Source of the DNA: Muribaculaceae bacterium Isolate-110 (HZI)
GTDB lineage: Bacteria; Bacteroidota; Bacteroidia; Bacteroidales; Muribaculaceae
Assembly: GCA_003762875.1 (NCBI GenBank)
Contig: RIBL01000018.1
Coordinates: 1 to 63,023, forward strand
Direction: 5' to 3'
DNA: 63,023 nucleotides
Positions within the stretch are counted from its first letter, which is position 1, and each line of letters starts with the position of its first letter. The translations under genes were made by a program, and so were the position numbers. Below the pieces are notes generated by a model, which had not been told where the DNA came from, made no database searches, and saw nothing but the letters and a program-made list of their open reading frames with translations. This document shows, one piece after another, positions 1-8,805 of the stretch.

Positions 1-213
1 ACTCCCCCCATCAGACCCATCGGCCCCATCCGGCCCATCCGACCCGCCCCACCCACTTTAGCGGTACACCGTGCTCCGCAGCCCAAAGCTAAACCGCACG
101 GTAAGCGACCGTTGACATACTGCACACCACCCCACACCCGGCTACGCGACCAAAGTCGCCGCTTGCAAAAAATTATTTCGCCCCGGCATAGCGCATGTAT
201 TGGGGATTTTTTG

Positions 214-221
214 TAACTTTG
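214..221 (+). promoter_or_regulatory. Probable -7 box of the nusB promoter
   Basis: TAACTTTG matches the Bacteroidetes -7 consensus TAnnTTTG and lies 33 bp upstream of the nusB start. No convincing TTTG -33 box is present at the usual 19-21 bp spacing, so the call rests on the -7 box and its position. Confidence 0.5.
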
Positions 222-253
222 CAGCGTATTTCAAGAAATAGCTCTTTTAAATT

Positions 254-1696
254 ATGATAAATCGAGTTTTGATACGTATAAAGGTAGTTCAGCTACTCTA
301 CTCCTACCTGTTGTCGCAGAATGAGTTTCGCATAGAAGCTCAAGTAGAAAACCCTTCGCGTGACAAAAAGTATGGCTATGCGCTATATCTCGACCTGCTG
401 ATGCTCGTGCTTGAACTCTCGGGCATTGATGTATCCAACGGTCGTCGCGAGTCTCCTCTGCGCGGCCTATCCCTCAACAAGCACATCCATCAGAGTCTGC
501 TTGCCAAATCGCTAAACTCCAACTTTGAGATTCGAGACATTATAATTAAGGAGCGCGCCAAGCCCGAGGCGTTCGACTCAGTGATACCGACACTTTACCG
601 TGCCATAGCCGAGTTGCCCGCTTACAAGAGCTTCGCAAAGATCAAGGCCCCCACCCTGCATGACGAAGTGACATTATGGCTCTCGATTGTCGAGAACATC
701 TTTGCTCAAAACACCGAGTTCATGGCCATCGCACGTCGCAACCCCGATTTCACCATGGCCGGATTCGAGCGCGGCATAGCCTCACTCAAATCCACCCTCG
801 GCAACTATGGCGACAATCGCTCGTTGGTAATTCACGCCCGCAACTCGCTCGACCATGCCATGGAAAAAGCCTACGAGCTCTACTACAGCCTGCTCCAGCT
901 CGGCATAGAGCTGACCAACGAACAGGCTTTGCGTCTCGACAATGCCAAGCACAAATTCTATCCCACCGATGCCGACCTGCACCCCGACATGCGATTTGTC
1001 GAGAACAAATACATTCAGGCCCTCAAATCCAATCCCCGATTCAACGAATACATCGAGAACAACAAAGTCTCATGGGTGGCTCAGGACGTCATGACAAGCA
1101 CATTGCTCAACGAAGTGATTCAGTCTGATGCCTATCTCGACTACATGGCCTCACCCGGTGAGAAAACCCTCGAAGAAGACGCTGCACTCTGGCGCACTCT
1201 CTACAAAAATGTCATCCTCCCGTCCGACACTCTGGCCGAGGCCCTCGAATCGAAATCCATCTATTGGAACGACGACCTCCAGGAAATGGGCACATTCGTC
1301 TTGAAAACCATACGCCGCATCGTCATAGCCACAGACGAGGGCTCCGCCTCATCGGCCATCATGCCTATGTACAAGGACGAAGAGGACAGCCACTTCGGTG
1401 CCGACATGCTCTCGAGTGCCATCAAGCATTGCGACGAATACAAGGAGCTCATCGAAAAATTTGTCAACACAGCCCGCTGGGACGCCGACCGTCTCGCATT
1501 CATGGACATCGTAATCATGGTAGCCGCAATCACCGAGATCATCGACTATCCCGCCATTCCGCTGGCTGTCTCTCTCAATGAGTACATCGAGATTGCCAAC
1601 CACTACTCAACCCCGCGCAGCGGATCGTTTATCAACGGTATTCTCTACTCAGTAATCAAATATCTCAAAGAGGAAAACAAAATCTTTAAGAGCTGA
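254..1696 (+). CDS. nusB: Transcription antitermination factor NusB, long Bacteroidetes form
   Basis: NusB binds the boxA element with S10 (NusE) and supports antitermination of rRNA operons in the cytoplasm. At 480 residues it is far longer than E. coli NusB (about 140) but fits the Bacteroidales form, which has a long helical N-terminal part. The conserved NusB core is at the C-terminus, from about residue 410: it includes DRLAFMDIVIM and, near residue 450, STPRSGSFINGILYSV. The ATG at 254 follows a -7 box by 33 bp and gives the family's MINRVLIRIK start. It leads the conserved nusB-yajC-ybbR-coaE order. Nothing looks damaged. Confidence 0.95.
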   Translation: MINRVLIRIKVVQLLYSYLLSQNEFRIEAQVENPSRDKKYGYALYLDLLMLVLELSGIDVSNGRRESPLRGLSLNKHIHQSLLAKSLNSNFEIRDIIIKERAKPEAFDSVIPTLYRAIAELPAYKSFAKIKAPTLHDEVTLWLSIVENIFAQNTEFMAIARRNPDFTMAGFERGIASLKSTLGNYGDNRSLVIHARNSLDHAMEKAYELYYSLLQLGIELTNEQALRLDNAKHKFYPTDADLHPDMRFVENKYIQALKSNPRFNEYIENNKVSWVAQDVMTSTLLNEVIQSDAYLDYMASPGEKTLEEDAALWRTLYKNVILPSDTLAEALESKSIYWNDDLQEMGTFVLKTIRRIVIATDEGSASSAIMPMYKDEEDSHFGADMLSSAIKHCDEYKELIEKFVNTARWDADRLAFMDIVIMVAAITEIIDYPAIPLAVSLNEYIEIANHYSTPRSGSFINGILYSVIKYLKEENKIFKS

Positions 1697-1752
1697 ACAA
1701 ACGTTTATACTAATAATTAACTTCGGTAAAAATCAACAAACCACAACCAGAT

Positions 1753-2073
1753 ATGCTTAACAACATTCTTCTCCAGACCCAAGGCACAGGATGGGCCAAC
1801 ATCCTGATGATTGTAGTGCTCATTGCTATCTTCTACCTGTTCATGATTCGTCCGCAGCAGAAAAAGCAGAACGAAATCAAAAAATTCCGCGAAGGCATCA
1901 AGGCCGGCGACCGTGTAGTCACCGCCGGAGGCATCTACGGCAAAGTACGCTCAGTCGGCGACAACACTTTCGATCTCGAAATTGCTAAGGACGTCCGCAT
2001 AACCATTGACAAAGGCTCGGTATACCCCTCTGCACAGCAGGCTGCACAGGACGCCCAGGCCGACAACAAATAA
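1753..2073 (+). CDS. yajC: Preprotein translocase subunit YajC
   Basis: Small inner-membrane protein associated with the Sec translocon through SecDF. The 106 residues have a short N-terminal segment, one membrane helix at about residues 14-33, and the family signature FYLFMIRPQQKKQNE directly after it. A basic cytoplasmic domain with GDRVVTAGGIYG follows. The length is normal for YajC. It lies 57 bp after nusB and 25 bp before the YbbR-domain gene, so co-transcription is likely. The 5' leader is A-rich, and no Shine-Dalgarno is evident, as is usual in this phylum. Confidence 0.95.
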   Translation: MLNNILLQTQGTGWANILMIVVLIAIFYLFMIRPQQKKQNEIKKFREGIKAGDRVVTAGGIYGKVRSVGDNTFDLEIAKDVRITIDKGSVYPSAQQAAQDAQADNK

Positions 2074-2097
2074 TCCCGGCCAAGACTCCGCATCCAC

Positions 2098-3069
2098 ATG
2101 AAGGATAAAGTCAGAGATATCATACAGCGTGTAAGCACAGCCCTTCGCTCAAGCCGAGGGAAGGATGTGCTTACATACCTTATGTTTGTGGCTGTAGCCT
2201 TCGTGTTTTGGGTATTCATGTCTCTCGACACCGAGATGCAACGCGACTTTGACGTCCCTGTCGAAATCAGTGAGATCCCCGACAGCGTCACTCTCATAGG
2301 TCAGCCCCCAGCCTCATTGGCAGTCAGCGTCAAGGGCAAAGACTCCCACCTCATAAGATTTTTGTGGGGTAAAATGTCGCCTGTAAAATTCAAATGGGCC
2401 GACAATGCCTCGGACGGCTCCCTCCTCCTGCCCGCCGCCCGCATGGACACCAAACTTCGCGACTACTTCGGACCGGGCGTCGAGATTGTATCGTGTCGTC
2501 CTGACTCCCTGCGCATACCCTACACCTCACAACCGGGCGTAAAAGTGAAACTCATCGTCCAGACCGACATTCACCCCAACCTGCAATACATAGTTTCGGA
2601 CACTCCTTACGCCGATGTCGACTCAGTGACCCTATATTCGGTCAACGACATTCCTCATTCGCTCAAGATGGTAAGCACCGAGCCGATAGTCAAGTCCGGG
2701 CTCAAGGACACAGCACGCTATGAAGTCAAGGTCAAACCGATAGCCGGAGTGCGAATAGTGCCCGACAAGGTGACTGTGACTGTACCGGTCGAGCCTCTCA
2801 TCGCCCGTAAACGCATGGCTGTCATCGAACCGCAGGGTGTACCCGCCGGAAAGCACCTGGTCACATTCCCCTCCAAGGTCGAAGTATCATACCTTGTACC
2901 GATGAGCGCGTATAATGACGAATATCCCCTCAAGGCATTTGTCGAATATGCTGATGTCAAAAATCCCGGCAACAAGATACCCGTGACTCTCTCGATGATT
3001 CCGAGCATATATCACAGCGTATCGTTCTCACCCGAAAGTGTCGAATACATAATCGAAGACGCCGAATGA
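2098..3069 (+). CDS. YbbR-domain (CdaR-like) membrane-anchored protein
   Basis: The 323 residues hold one N-terminal membrane helix at about residues 25-43 (LTYLMFVAVAFVFWVFMSL) and then a long beta-rich exported part with degenerate YbbR-type repeats. In Firmicutes CdaR regulates the diadenylate cyclase CdaA; in Bacteroidetes the role is less clear, and no cyclase gene lies next to it here. The stop overlaps the coaE start by 4 bp (ATGA), so translation is probably coupled. The family call rests on architecture and on the conserved nusB-yajC-ybbR-coaE order. Confidence 0.8.
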   Translation: MKDKVRDIIQRVSTALRSSRGKDVLTYLMFVAVAFVFWVFMSLDTEMQRDFDVPVEISEIPDSVTLIGQPPASLAVSVKGKDSHLIRFLWGKMSPVKFKWADNASDGSLLLPAARMDTKLRDYFGPGVEIVSCRPDSLRIPYTSQPGVKVKLIVQTDIHPNLQYIVSDTPYADVDSVTLYSVNDIPHSLKMVSTEPIVKSGLKDTARYEVKVKPIAGVRIVPDKVTVTVPVEPLIARKRMAVIEPQGVPAGKHLVTFPSKVEVSYLVPMSAYNDEYPLKAFVEYADVKNPGNKIPVTLSMIPSIYHSVSFSPESVEYIIEDAE

Positions 3070-3665
3070 CCGTCAATCGCCACTACATCATAGCCATCAA
3101 CGGAGGTATCGGCAGCGGAAAAAGCGTCGTAAGCCGCATAGTAACGGTAATGGGTTATCCTGTCTATGACTGTGACGCCCAGGCACGGCAACTCATGGAC
3201 AGCAGCGACGAAATCAAGGCAGCCATATCTGCTGGCATCCACCACGCATGCATAAAAGACGGCCAGATTGACCGCGCTATGCTCGCATCAATAGTGTTTG
3301 AGGACAAAGAAAAACTGGCTATTCTCAACTCCATAGTGCATGGTGCCGTGCGAGAGCATTTCGCATCATGGGCCGAAGATCAGGCCGGCACCGTATGTTT
3401 TGTCGAGACAGCAATCCTTTATCAGAGCGGCATGGACACAATGGTCGATGAAGTATGGACCGTCGACGCCCCTCTTGACCTGCGCATTGAGCGCGTAATG
3501 AAACGCAACGGACTCACACACCAGGCTGTAATGTCACGGATTACCACCCAGACCTCTTTCACCCCAGCCATCCCCCACCCCCTCGTCCGCTTGATAATCA
3601 ACGATGCCGACACCCCCCTCCTCCCCCGCATCGAACAACTCACCTCCACCCTCCCCGCCCGCTAA
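3066..3665 (+). CDS. coaE: Dephospho-CoA kinase
   Basis: Last step of coenzyme A synthesis: ATP-dependent phosphorylation of the 3'-hydroxyl of dephospho-CoA. The N-terminal P-loop GGIGSGKS is at about residues 14-21, YDCDAQARQLM is the substrate-side motif near residue 35, and FVETAILYQSGMD is the lid and core motif near residue 118. The 199-residue length is normal. The C-terminal segment after SRITTQTSF is proline-rich and departs from the usual AD.VI.N ending, although LIINDAD keeps the pattern. The start overlaps the previous stop. Confidence 0.93.
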   Translation: MTVNRHYIIAINGGIGSGKSVVSRIVTVMGYPVYDCDAQARQLMDSSDEIKAAISAGIHHACIKDGQIDRAMLASIVFEDKEKLAILNSIVHGAVREHFASWAEDQAGTVCFVETAILYQSGMDTMVDEVWTVDAPLDLRIERVMKRNGLTHQAVMSRITTQTSFTPAIPHPLVRLIINDADTPLLPRIEQLTSTLPAR

Positions 3666-3722
3666 TAACCAACACCTCACCACCTCCAAAACACACAATC
3701 ATTCACAAATCACAAATGCGTC

Positions 3723-5066
3723 ATGTTATCGACATTTTTTCAAGGGAACAAACGAACAGTATTATTGAAAAAGAATGTCATCGCGTCATTTGTGCTTAAC
3801 GGAGGCTCCATACTCATATCTTTTGTACTTGTACCAATGACTCTTGGTTATCTCAATGAGTACGAATATGGTGTTTGGCTTACCCTTAATTCAATCCTGT
3901 CCTGGATATATATTTTTGATATCGGACTCGGCAATGGATTAAGAAACAGGCTCACGGAAGCCTTGGCACGAAATGATTTCAAATCGGCAAAAATATATGT
4001 CAGCACCTCATTTTTTTGCATGAGCATCATTGCAGGACTTATATTTGGTATATTCTTTTTAACACAACATTTTATTGACTGGTATGGATTTCTCAATGTT
4101 GACCCGACCAAAGTGCAGAATCTTGGCTCAGTAATAGTTATTGTGGTCGCAACAGTATGTCTTACATTTGTATTTAAACTCATTGGCAGCATCTATATGG
4201 CACATCAGCTTCCGGCAGTCAACAACTTACTAACTTTCTTAGGTAGCTTTGTCTCATTGATAGTAATTGCCATTCTCAAACAGACTACAGACGGCTCGCT
4301 TAAAGAAGTCGCCATTACATTCACGGCATCAGCAGCACTTATATACATATTGGCCTATCCGATCACATTTAAGAAATACAAGACGTTAGCTCCATCTTTC
4401 AATACCATAAAACTCAGCCATTTCAGAAGTCTTGCAACACTCGGAGTAAACTTTATGCTCATACAGATAGCCGTGCTTGTGATTTTCATGACATCAAACG
4501 TCATAATATCACGTCTGTTCGGCCCGGAAGAAGTTACACCATACAATATTGCCTTCAAACTGTTCTCAGCGTTCAATATGGCATTTACTATACTCCTATC
4601 CCCTTTGTGGTCTGCTGTAACAGATGCCTATACTCGTGGCGATTACAATTGGATTCGCCACAGCATGCAAAAAATGAGGGCGATATGGATGCTAATGACC
4701 GTAGCCATGATTATAACAGTGATGCTGGCAAAATATCTGTATAACCTTTGGATTGGAGATGAAGTAATAATTCCGCTCCAACTATCCGCATGGATGGCCG
4801 TCTATATAGCATTGTCATCTCTTAGTAATCTTTATGCAAACATAATAAACGGATTCGGGAAATTAAGGCTCCAGCTCATTTCGGCATTGATACAGGGTAT
4901 CATATACATTCCACTTGCTGTCTGGTGCTGCAACCTGTTTGGCGTATGCGGCATTTTAATTGCACTGAGTGCCGTATGTCTGTTCAGCTCTATTATAAAT
5001 GGATTACAATGTCGTATTCTGATATCAGGGAAAGATTGTGATTCAAACAATATATGGAACAAATAG
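3723..5066 (+). CDS. Wzx-type polysaccharide flippase
   Basis: The 447-residue protein consists of about 12-14 hydrophobic helices with the pattern of the MATE/PST oligosaccharide flippases, which move lipid-linked glycan units across the inner membrane. The N-terminal helices contain GGSILISFVLVPMTLGYL and the motif EYGVWLTL. It starts 57 bp after coaE and is followed 3 bp later by a GT2 gene. Both genes are clearly more AT-rich than the flanking coaE and ytxH genes, which suggests a separately acquired polysaccharide module. It may serve the minus-strand wza-wzc operon at 8.8-14.4 kb, which has no flippase of its own (inference). Confidence 0.85.
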   Translation: MLSTFFQGNKRTVLLKKNVIASFVLNGGSILISFVLVPMTLGYLNEYEYGVWLTLNSILSWIYIFDIGLGNGLRNRLTEALARNDFKSAKIYVSTSFFCMSIIAGLIFGIFFLTQHFIDWYGFLNVDPTKVQNLGSVIVIVVATVCLTFVFKLIGSIYMAHQLPAVNNLLTFLGSFVSLIVIAILKQTTDGSLKEVAITFTASAALIYILAYPITFKKYKTLAPSFNTIKLSHFRSLATLGVNFMLIQIAVLVIFMTSNVIISRLFGPEEVTPYNIAFKLFSAFNMAFTILLSPLWSAVTDAYTRGDYNWIRHSMQKMRAIWMLMTVAMIITVMLAKYLYNLWIGDEVIIPLQLSAWMAVYIALSSLSNLYANIINGFGKLRLQLISALIQGIIYIPLAVWCCNLFGVCGILIALSAVCLFSSIINGLQCRILISGKDCDSNNIWNK

Positions 5067-5069
5067 CTT

Positions 5070-5876
5070 ATGAAATTCACTATTATCACCGTTTCATTCA
5101 ACGCTGCCGACAATATAGCCGAGACCATCAATTCAGTATTGAGCCAATCATACAATGATATAGAATATATCATTATAGACGGTGGCTCTACTGACGGCAC
5201 CGCCGAGATTATACGCCAATATGACGGAGACATCGCTTACTGGATTTCAGAACCAGACAATGGGATATACGATGCCATGAACAAAGGCCTTGCCAAAAGC
5301 CATGGAAACTACATCTTATTTCTTAATGCCGGCGACACTTTTTTCAATAATGAAGTGCTTACAAATGTATATGACGAGATACAATTCTCAGCACCAAATA
5401 TGCCGGATGTCATATATGGTGAAACTGTCGGAAAAACAGATGATGGATATTACGTCATAGAATCACACCCTCAACCATTCAAAGAAGATATTGGTTGCTG
5501 CCACCAATCAATCCTGGTACGTGGTGACATTATTCGGAAAGAAAAATTCAACACAAAATACCGTCTGAGAGCCGATTTTGATCTAATGCACCGTCTATAT
5601 CTAAACAAAAGATATTCATTCCGACACATCAATAAATACATATCCATATATGATTGCTACGGTGCATCCTCTTCCTTGAAGCACATGCATTTAATGCGAC
5701 GAGAACAGCTTGACATTCTTGGGAAAAAATTTTCATATCCTTCTTTCATTATATGGTTGGCAAAGAATTCTATATATTTAATAAAAACACAGTTTCTTCC
5801 TTATATAATCAGACAACACCTTAAGGACTCACCAAAAATCATGTCTCTGGCCGACATCAGACAAATTGCCGATTAG
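5070..5876 (+). CDS. Family 2 glycosyltransferase
   Basis: GT-A fold inverting glycosyltransferase of 268 residues that should use a nucleotide-sugar donor at the cytoplasmic membrane face. It opens with KFTIITVSFNAADNIAETI, then IIIDGGSTDGT near residue 37 and the acceptor-side motif SEPDNGIYDAMNKGL near residue 65. FLNAGD, near residue 88, occupies the DXD position. It starts 3 bp after the flippase stop, so the two are co-translated. The donor and acceptor cannot be read from the sequence. Confidence 0.88.
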   Translation: MKFTIITVSFNAADNIAETINSVLSQSYNDIEYIIIDGGSTDGTAEIIRQYDGDIAYWISEPDNGIYDAMNKGLAKSHGNYILFLNAGDTFFNNEVLTNVYDEIQFSAPNMPDVIYGETVGKTDDGYYVIESHPQPFKEDIGCCHQSILVRGDIIRKEKFNTKYRLRADFDLMHRLYLNKRYSFRHINKYISIYDCYGASSSLKHMHLMRREQLDILGKKFSYPSFIIWLAKNSIYLIKTQFLPYIIRQHLKDSPKIMSLADIRQIAD

Positions 5877-5955
5877 ACAATACAAAATAAAGAACAATCG
5901 AAAAATATCATTTATTTTCCCTATAGAGTTTGCCAAGACGAGATTTTGTTAGTAA

Positions 5956-5991
5956 CTTAGAGGCACAAAAAATCACATTTGTGCCTCTAAG
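5956..5991 (+). terminator. Perfect 14-bp hairpin after the flippase-GT2 pair
   Basis: The arms 5956-5969 (CTTAGAGGCACAAA) and 5978-5991 are exact reverse complements around an 8-nt loop. No U-run follows, so it may be a weak or factor-assisted terminator, or may block exonucleases. It lies in the 203-bp gap before the first ytxH gene. Confidence 0.6.
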
Positions 5992-6079
5992 GCGTAAACA
6001 TTTTTGACGGCACAGACGTTGATAAGTCATGACAATTAACTTCGGTCGCTAATGTGGCCAAATATAAAATAACAAAATT

Positions 6080-6277
6080 ATGAAAGCTTTAAACATTGTG
6101 CTCGCAGTATTAGGAGGTGCCATCGCCGGTGCCACAGTAGGCCTTCTTCTCGCTCCCGAGAAAGGAGAAAACACCCGTAAAAACATCGTGAAATATCTCG
6201 AGAGCAAGGGTATCAAGCTCCAGAAGAGCAAACTTGAAGAACTCGCCGACGAAATTGCCGACGAACTCGGGAAATAA
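6080..6277 (+). CDS. YtxH-domain small membrane protein (copy 1)
   Basis: The 65 residues hold a single glycine-rich membrane helix at about residues 5-26 (VLGGAIAGATVGLLLAPEKG) and a charged helical tail. The LLLAPEKGENTR motif is the YtxH/GvpP-type signature. These proteins are linked to general stress in Firmicutes; the molecular role is unknown. A second YtxH gene starts 40 bp after it. With the next two genes it resembles in layout the E. coli yqjD-yqjE-yqjK stress operon (inference). Confidence 0.8.
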   Translation: MKALNIVLAVLGGAIAGATVGLLLAPEKGENTRKNIVKYLESKGIKLQKSKLEELADEIADELGK

Positions 6278-6317
6278 CATCAGAAAAGATTAACACCACA
6301 ATACAATCCACTGCATT

Positions 6318-6515
6318 ATGTCAAACTTATCTACACTCTATGCTTTCATCGGTGGCGCAATCGTCGGAGCCGGAGCCGCAATTCTCTTTGCTCCTGAGAA
6401 AGGCGAAGACGTACGCACACGTATAGCTGAACTGCTCCGTAAGAAAGGCATTCTGTGCTCCGACAACGAAATCGACGCACTCGTTGAGCAACTGACAACT
6501 CAGATTGACGACTGA
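6318..6515 (+). CDS. YtxH-domain small membrane protein (copy 2)
   Basis: Paralogue of the preceding gene, with exactly the same length of 65 residues. It has a glycine-rich helix (FIGGAIVGAGAAILFAPEKG) and the same APEKGE motif, then an acidic helical tail that ends QLTTQIDD. The DNA differs throughout, so the tandem duplication is old. A GC-rich hairpin lies between it and the next membrane-protein gene, so transcription of the downstream pair may be partly uncoupled. Confidence 0.8.
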   Translation: MSNLSTLYAFIGGAIVGAGAAILFAPEKGEDVRTRIAELLRKKGILCSDNEIDALVEQLTTQIDD

Positions 6516-6553
6516 AATAAGACAGTCCCAATCTGCTCGACATAAAGACATCA

Positions 6554-6589
6554 TCAGGGGCACGCCGGCTCATATCCTCGTGCCCCTGA
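6554..6589 (+). terminator. Hairpin, possible attenuating terminator
   Basis: The arms 6554-6564 (TCAGGGGCACG) and 6579-6589 pair perfectly (11 bp) around a 14-nt loop. No U-run follows. It sits between the second ytxH and the holin-like gene. Confidence 0.5.
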
Positions 6590-6652
6590 CGTGTTATAGA
6601 CAATATGTCTGTTCCACTACCCCATCACATATTCCACCATAATTAACTTACT

Positions 6653-6991
6653 ATGCCGGAAATACGCGATCAGATATCAAGCATCTGGTTAGAAATCAAA
6701 GAAACCCTCAAGCTTAACTTTGATTACGCCAAACTCACAGCCACCGAAAAGCTTACCGTACTCCTGTCGATGATAGGTCTCGCTCTTGTATGTTTCGCAC
6801 TGGCTTCGATAATAATATTTCTGATATCACTCGGGCTCATGCTCCTGCTGGCAAAAAGCACAGGACTTTTTGGCGCATGCATGATTATGGCGGGAATATA
6901 TGCCATAATACTTGCCGCTGCCATACTGTTGCGACGACAACTTATAATCGATCCAATCGCCCGCTTTATCTCCCACTTGTTTCTTAAGTAA
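6653..6991 (+). CDS. Phage-holin-superfamily-III-like (YqjE-type) membrane protein
   Basis: The 112 residues have an N-terminal amphipathic stretch (about 1-35), two long membrane helices at about residues 42-67 and 72-95, and a short basic tail. This is the usual size and topology of the bacterial holin-like/YqjE family. Most members are chromosomal envelope proteins rather than lysis factors, and no other phage gene is present. It follows two ytxH genes and is 2 bp upstream of a small soluble protein gene, so it looks like part of a stress-type membrane operon. Confidence 0.7.
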   Translation: MPEIRDQISSIWLEIKETLKLNFDYAKLTATEKLTVLLSMIGLALVCFALASIIIFLISLGLMLLLAKSTGLFGACMIMAGIYAIILAAAILLRRQLIIDPIARFISHLFLK

Positions 6992-6993
6992 TC

Positions 6994-7278
6994 ATGTCGA
7001 ACGCCAAACAACTGCCTCACAATAACGAAGAGTGGAAGGGATACACCCTTGAAGAAATCCGCTATGCCCGCGCTTACACCGCGGCCCGCATGGAACTAAA
7101 CCGCGAACGTCTCACTGCCCGCGCCCGTGACATGCAAAAAAACGGGCTCAAACCGGGCGTGTCGAAAGGAATGCTCGGCAAAATGCTCGGTGCGTTCAGT
7201 TACATCGACATCGCGCTACTCTCATGGAGAGTCGGGCGCAAACTATTCAGAGTAACCCGTGCCATAAAAGGTAAATAA
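6994..7278 (+). CDS. Small basic protein of the ytxH operon, unknown function
   Basis: A 94-residue protein, rich in Arg and Lys, with a helical N-terminal half (YTLEEIRYARAYTAARMELN) and a glycine- and methionine-containing middle (GVSKGMLGKMLGAFSYIDIA). It has no signal peptide and no clear membrane helix. It begins 2 bp after the holin-like gene and must be co-expressed with it. Its position matches that of YqjK beside YqjD and YqjE in enterobacteria, but I see no clear sequence match, so function is left open. Confidence 0.65.
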   Translation: MSNAKQLPHNNEEWKGYTLEEIRYARAYTAARMELNRERLTARARDMQKNGLKPGVSKGMLGKMLGAFSYIDIALLSWRVGRKLFRVTRAIKGK

Positions 7279-7346
7279 TCACGGTCATAATATAATATCC
7301 ACGTTCCCATCACAACCATAATATCACCTGTATTCTTGCAACCAAC

Positions 7347-8198
7347 ATGAACGATTATACCGAAGTACGCCTCAACCTCAACCCTTGCACCGAAACCCAC
7401 ACAGACATTCTCGCGGCCATGCTTGCAGAGACCGGTTATGAAAGTTTTGTACCGGACAGCACCGGCCTGACCGCATATATCAGAAAAGAAGACTTCAGCC
7501 CAAAGGCTCTTGACCATGTGATACGCGAATTTCCGATGGACACTGCGATATCGCCGTCTCACTCAGTCGTAGAGGGACAGGATTGGAATGCCGAATGGGA
7601 GAAAAACTACTTCAGACCTATCGTAATCGACAATCTTTGTGCAATACATTCGTCATTTCACAAAGATGTGCCGGCATGCAAATATGATATACTCATAGAC
7701 CCTAAAATGGCTTTCGGAACCGGCCATCACGCAACAACGACTCTAATACTGCGCCGTCTGCTTGCAATGGGCCTCACAGGCAGAAAGGTTGTAGACATGG
7801 GCACCGGAACTGGTATTCTCGCCATACTTGCCGACATGCGCGGTGCCGCCAGAATCGACGCCGTGGAGATTGATGAGTTTGCCTATGAGAACGCAAAAGA
7901 GAATATAAAACTCAACAATGCCTCACACATTGCCCTGCACCATGGTGACGCATCAGCTCTTGCAACAATACGCGACATCAACCTCTTCATAGCCAATATC
8001 AATCGCAATATCATAACCGCAGATCTCGCCGCCTATACCGACACACTGTCGCCAGGAGCATCGATGGTATTAAGTGGATTTTATGAAGAGGACATACCCG
8101 TAATCATGAAAACGGCCGAGACATTAGGGCTAAAATATGCCGACCACACTGTGCTTGATCGCTGGGCCTCGCTTCATCTGAAAACGACCGACGCATAG
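7347..8198 (+). CDS. prmA: Ribosomal protein L11 methyltransferase
   Basis: SAM-dependent enzyme that trimethylates amino groups of ribosomal protein L11. At 283 residues it has the PrmA layout: an N-terminal substrate-recognition domain (about 1-100) and a class I methyltransferase domain. DPKMAFGTGHHATTTL sits near residue 121, the SAM motif VDMGTGTGILAIL near residue 149, and IANINRNII near residue 213 matches the usual N-I-N catalytic-loop pattern. A 68-bp gap separates it from the preceding operon. Confidence 0.94.
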   Translation: MNDYTEVRLNLNPCTETHTDILAAMLAETGYESFVPDSTGLTAYIRKEDFSPKALDHVIREFPMDTAISPSHSVVEGQDWNAEWEKNYFRPIVIDNLCAIHSSFHKDVPACKYDILIDPKMAFGTGHHATTTLILRRLLAMGLTGRKVVDMGTGTGILAILADMRGAARIDAVEIDEFAYENAKENIKLNNASHIALHHGDASALATIRDINLFIANINRNIITADLAAYTDTLSPGASMVLSGFYEEDIPVIMKTAETLGLKYADHTVLDRWASLHLKTTDA

Positions 8199-8266
8199 AG
8201 CAGGGTTAAAGAGCCGGCCCTTTATATCCTCTCTCCTCTTCCAATCTGCCAGCAGCATTATACATA

Positions 8267-8797
8267 ATGAAAAAAAACGCCATATCAATCATCACATTTC
8301 TGTCTCTCCTTTCAGCCAATGCACAGACCAACGATAACACCCCACAACATGGATTCACCTGGGGAGTGGAAGTCGGATCGGGAATAGACATGGGAGGAGA
8401 TAACATGTCGACCCTCAATCTCGCTGCACTCATAGGCTACCGTACATCCTGGATTAACTTTGCCGGAGTCGGACTCGGAATCGACATGATGATGTCCAAT
8501 TCATGCCGCTCATTCCCAATATATGGCATGATACGTTCTTCGTTTGCTGAGAAGCCCAAACTGTTTTTTGCCGAAATGAGAGCCGGAGTTGCATTAAACC
8601 AAGCCACCGACGTACCTGACCGCACCAACTTGTACCTTCAGCCAGGAGCCGGAATATATTTGGCCACAGGCAAGACCTTCGCTTCCTACATAACGCTGTC
8701 ATACACCTATAACGCCATGACATTCTATGGCGATAAGAAAGACACTCTCGTGCATGGACTCAACATGGCCACGCTTTCGCTCGGAGTAACATTCTGA
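8267..8797 (+). CDS. Small outer-membrane beta-barrel protein
   Basis: The 176 residues begin with a signal peptide (MKKNAISIITFLSLLSANAQ, cleavage after AQ likely). The remainder alternates glycine and aromatic residues and ends in TLSLGVTF, a typical terminal beta strand with C-terminal Phe. The pattern fits a small eight-stranded outer-membrane barrel of the porin-like or OprF N-terminal type. The ligand or role is unknown. It converges with the minus-strand GT2 gene, with only 8 bp between the stops and no hairpin there. Confidence 0.7.
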   Translation: MKKNAISIITFLSLLSANAQTNDNTPQHGFTWGVEVGSGIDMGGDNMSTLNLAALIGYRTSWINFAGVGLGIDMMMSNSCRSFPIYGMIRSSFAEKPKLFFAEMRAGVALNQATDVPDRTNLYLQPGAGIYLATGKTFASYITLSYTYNAMTFYGDKKDTLVHGLNMATLSLGVTF

Positions 8798-8805
8798 CAT
8801 TACTA

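Noticed and set aside
8-54. Degenerate CCCATCCG-like tandem repeats at the left edge
   Set aside because: Short, irregular and at the window edge; no gene or function can be tied to it.
1715-1727. AATTAACTTCGGT motif upstream of yajC, repeated exactly at 6034-6046 upstream of the first ytxH
   Set aside because: Two 13-bp AT-rich matches in leaders are too few to call a regulatory element; kept only as a note.
6653-6991. Prophage lysis gene (holin)
   Set aside because: No other phage gene is near; the protein fits the chromosomal holin-like/YqjE group beside ytxH genes.
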